DNA of 64,000 bases from contig JARLGZ010000269.1 of assembly GCA_031292515.1 (NCBI GenBank), positions 434,001-498,000 of the forward strand. The letters run 5' to 3'. Positions 61,857-64,000 of this stretch are shown here, piece after piece. The notes beneath the pieces were generated by a model. That model worked only from the letters and a program-made list of their open reading frames with translations. It had not been told where the DNA came from and did not search any database. The position numbers and the translations under genes were made by a program. The first letter of the stretch is position 1, and each line of letters opens with the position of its first letter. The DNA comes from Puia sp. (GTDB taxonomy: Bacteria > Bacteroidota > Bacteroidia > Chitinophagales > Chitinophagaceae).

Positions 61857-61940
61857 ATGAGAAAGACCATCGCCATCAACCTGGCATTCATCCTCCTGTA
61901 TTATCTGTTCGTGCAGTTGATATTGTGGGTTCCCTATTGA
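61857..61940 (+). CDS. Possible 27-residue membrane peptide
   Basis: The frame encodes MRKTIAINLAFILLYYLFVQ plus LILWVPY: a basic start and one hydrophobic helix. It ends 5 bases before the convergent trmD stop. There is no clear ribosome binding site, and the same frame is open upstream to 61746. Could be a real small membrane protein or chance. Confidence 0.3.
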   Translation: MRKTIAINLAFILLYYLFVQLILWVPY

Positions 61941-61945
61941 TTTAT

Positions 61946-62626
61946 TCAATCATTCGCATTGAGATCGGGTCTTCTTTCGCGTGTGCGCTTCAGGGACTCC
62001 TCGTGCCGCCACTCGTCTATTTTTTTCGGGTCTCCGCTAAGAAGGATCCCGGGCACCCGCGCCCCGCGGAAATCGGCGGGTCTCGTATATACGGGAGGCG
62101 CCAGTAAATTGTCCTGGAAGGAATCGAAAAGGGCCGAGGTCTCGTCGTTCAGTACACCGGGTATCAGCCTGCCTATGGCATCGACCAGGATCGCCGCCGG
62201 TAATTCGCCCCCGCTTAGCACATAATCGCCGATCGAGATTTCCCGGGTGACATACTGTTGCCGGATCCTTTCGTCGATCCCCTTATAATGCCCGCAGATG
62301 ATCAGCAAATTATTCTTCAGGGAGAGTTGGTTGGCGGTTTTCTGTTGAAATTTTTCCCCATCCGGCGTCATAAAAATGATCTCATCATAGCGGGTGGTCT
62401 CTGACAGCGATTCGATCGCATTGGCCAGGGGCTCCGGCATCATCACCATACCGGCGCCACCGCCATACTGATAATCGTCTACCTGCCCATACTCATTGAC
62501 CGCCCATTTCCGCAGGTGGTGGACCCCGATTTCCAGCAGGCCTTTATCCCGGGCTCTTTTCAGGATGGAATGCGAGAGTGGGCTTTCCAGCAGTTCAGGC
62601 AGCACCGTGAGGATGTCGATTTTCAT
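61946..62626 (-). CDS. trmD: tRNA (guanine-N1)-methyltransferase
   Basis: 226 residues: [46 protein letters not shown] and [15 protein letters not shown] are the SPOUT-fold signatures of TrmD, which methylates G37 of tRNAs. An in-frame start at 62650 adds eight unconserved residues. It is followed upstream on the strand by an S4 protein gene. Confidence 0.95.
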   Translation of the reverse strand: MKIDILTVLPELLESPLSHSILKRARDKGLLEIGVHHLRKWAVNEYGQVDDYQYGGGAGMVMMPEPLANAIESLSETTRYDEIIFMTPDGEKFQQKTANQLSLKNNLLIICGHYKGIDERIRQQYVTREISIGDYVLSGGELPAAILVDAIGRLIPGVLNDETSALFDSFQDNLLAPPVYTRPADFRGARVPGILLSGDPKKIDEWRHEESLKRTRERRPDLNAND

Positions 62627-62651
62627 GGTCCAAAGATAAGCCGGCAGCATT

Positions 62652-63038
62652 CTATTCCTCTAAAAAATCGCCGAGCTCCCGCCTGTCTTTTTTGGTAGGT
62701 CGCCCGATCTTGCTTTGACGCTTACCGGTGTTGAAGCTCGTCGCCTGGAAACGCAAGCCCTCCATCTCATCGGGCGGAGTCAGGTCGGTATAATAATTGA
62801 TGGCTTCTGAATATTGCAGACGGTGGTCGAGAAGGCCGGTGACTTTGATACGCCAGCGCCGGGCCTCGGTTTTTATATCGTATTCATCGCCGATATTGAC
62901 AGACCGGGCAGCCTTGACGGCATCCCCATTCAGTTTGACCTTCCCTTTGTCGCAGGCATCGGCAGCCTGCGCCCTCGTCTTAAACAGCCGGATCGACCAC
63001 AGGTATTTGTCGATGCGTAGTTTCTCTTTTTCAGGCAT
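62652..63038 (-). CDS. S4-domain RNA-binding protein (HslR-like)
   Basis: 128 residues. S4 domain over about 6-65 ([23 protein letters not shown] in parts, [17 protein letters not shown]), then a basic tail with [17 protein letters not shown]. HslR relatives bind stalled 50S subunits carrying nascent chains. It lies 25 bases before trmD and 17 after the M20 stop. Confidence 0.88.
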   Translation of the reverse strand: MPEKEKLRIDKYLWSIRLFKTRAQAADACDKGKVKLNGDAVKAARSVNIGDEYDIKTEARRWRIKVTGLLDHRLQYSEAINYYTDLTPPDEMEGLRFQATSFNTGKRQSKIGRPTKKDRRELGDFLEE

Positions 63039-63055
63039 GGCGCAATTTATTTCTC

Positions 63056-64000
63056 TTATTTCTCCGCAAAATATTTATGGAAATACGGGATCGTCTCGAT
63101 CCCCTTATAGAAGTTCACCAACCCGAATTTCTCGTTCGGCGAATGCAGGTTATCGCTGTCCAGCCCAAATCCCATAAATACGATCTTAATGCCCAGCTCC
63201 TTTTCGAACAGCGCACAAATCGGGATGCTCCCGCCGCCACGAACCGGGATGGGTGCCTTGTGAAATACCGCCTCGATGGCACTGGCGGCCGCGCGGTAAG
63301 CCTTGCTATCGATGGGCGTCATATAGGGTTCGCCGCCATGATGCTCCTCCGCCCTGACGGTGACGCTGGCAGGCGCGATCTTTTTGAAATAGTTCAGTAG
63401 TTTTTCGGTGATCACCCCTGCCGACTGGTTGGGCACCAGGCGCGCGGAGATCTTGGCCGTCGCCCTGGAAGGCAACACCGTTTTTGCGCCTTCTCCGGTA
63501 TAACCGCCCCAGATGCCGTTCAGCTCCAGCGTGGGACGGATACCGGTGCGCTCGTTTGTCGTATAGCCTTTTTCCCCCCACAGCTCCTCAACGCCCAGGT
63601 CTTTCTTGTATGCCGCTTCATCATAGGGTGCCGCCGCCATCAGCTTGCGTTCCGCGGGGGTGGCTTCGACGACCCCGTCGTAAAATCCGGGGATCGTAAT
63701 GTGATTATTCGCGTCATGACAGGAAGCGATCATCTGCGCCAGGATGGTGATCGGGTTGGCCACGGCCCCGCCATACACGCCGCTGTGGAGATCGCGGTTG
63801 GCGCCGGTGACTTCCACCTCGATATAAGAGAGGCCCCGTACCCCGATATCGATAGAAGGCGTTTCGAGGCTCAGCATCGCCGTGTCGCTGATCAGGATCA
63901 CATCGGCCTTGAGCAGGTCTCTGTGAGAGGTGACAAACTTCGCCAGGTTGGGACTCCCGATCTCTTCTTCCCCCTCGATGATGAATTTCACATTCGTCGG
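63056..64000 (-). CDS. M20-family dipeptidase, 5' part outside the window
   Basis: C-terminal 315 or so residues of a metal dipeptidase. The bridging acidic pair is in KFIIEGEEEIGSPNL; the dimerisation (lid) domain follows (about 55-215), and the final metal ligand region is near FGLDSDNLHSPNEKFG. The frame runs open to the right edge, so the zinc-binding N-terminus lies beyond it. Such enzymes (DapE/carnosinase-like) hydrolyse dipeptides. Confidence 0.9.
   Translation of the reverse strand, partial: PTNVKFIIEGEEEIGSPNLAKFVTSHRDLLKADVILISDTAMLSLETPSIDIGVRGLSYIEVEVTGANRDLHSGVYGGAVANPITILAQMIASCHDANNHITIPGFYDGVVEATPAERKLMAAAPYDEAAYKKDLGVEELWGEKGYTTNERTGIRPTLELNGIWGGYTGEGAKTVLPSRATAKISARLVPNQSAGVITEKLLNYFKKIAPASVTVRAEEHHGGEPYMTPIDSKAYRAAASAIEAVFHKAPIPVRGGGSIPICALFEKELGIKIVFMGFGLDSDNLHSPNEKFGLVNFYKGIETIPYFHKYFAEK

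Noticed and set aside
61673-61891. 72-codon minus-strand frame
   Set aside because: No motif; it overlaps the more plausible small hydrophobic peptide and lacks a clear promoter.
1-64000. Mobile element or prophage boundaries
   Set aside because: No transposase, integrase, phage gene or tRNA attachment site was found on either strand.

Overview
The window reads as one chromosomal segment of a Bacteroidota bacterium, most likely family Chitinophagaceae. The evidence is gene content: type IX secretion and gliding proteins (GldJ, PorV, a PorP/SprF protein, a protein with a C-terminal type IX sorting domain), bacillithiol synthesis (BshA), DUF4292 and EnvC-like neighbours, LytS/LytTR signalling, and matches to the Bacteroidota -7 promoter element TAnnTTTG. 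No rRNA, tRNA, CRISPR array, insertion sequence or prophage was recognised. Both ends cut through genes.

Region 1 (1-17.9 kb) looks like a stress or low-oxygen persistence island. It opens with the end of an N-type ATPase operon (long b subunit, alpha, gamma, no delta). It then holds three universal stress proteins, a CHAD protein, an MlaE-F-D lipid transport set, a zinc alcohol dehydrogenase, a His-tailed small protein, a magnesium P-type ATPase, phosphoketolase and the oxygen-independent coproporphyrinogen oxidase HemN.

Region 2 (18.0-26.3 kb) is a two-component system followed by a same-strand envelope redox cluster: predicted outer-membrane protein, diheme-type cytochrome b, thioredoxin-like protein, ApbE flavin transferase, DUF4266 lipoprotein with a Gly/Cys tail, DUF3570 barrel and a BamA-type barrel without POTRA domains. 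This is the best candidate for a poorly described system. ArsB-like permease, HtrA protease, a carboxypeptidase-regulatory-like protein, a YdcF protein and a three-gene phosphorelay follow (26.3-35.1 kb).

Region 3 (35.2-64 kb) is mostly housekeeping and envelope: MurF, GldJ, PorV, IspF, dUTPase, a DUF4292 lipoprotein, EnvC, BshA, an M28 peptidase, an RsmI-like methylase, EI24, alkyladenine glycosylase, PorP/SprF, Upp, AnmK, a LiaF/LytS/LytTR-like envelope-stress set, a type IX cargo protein, adenine deaminase, two tandem LolA-like paralogs, a glycosyltransferase, TrmD, an S4 protein and an M20 peptidase.

One structural theme crosses all regions. About twenty loci carry short, local, often imperfect tandem duplications (units 9-24 bp, very often 15), just after stop codons, just before starts, or inside variable protein loops where they stay in frame. 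No annotated feature explains them.
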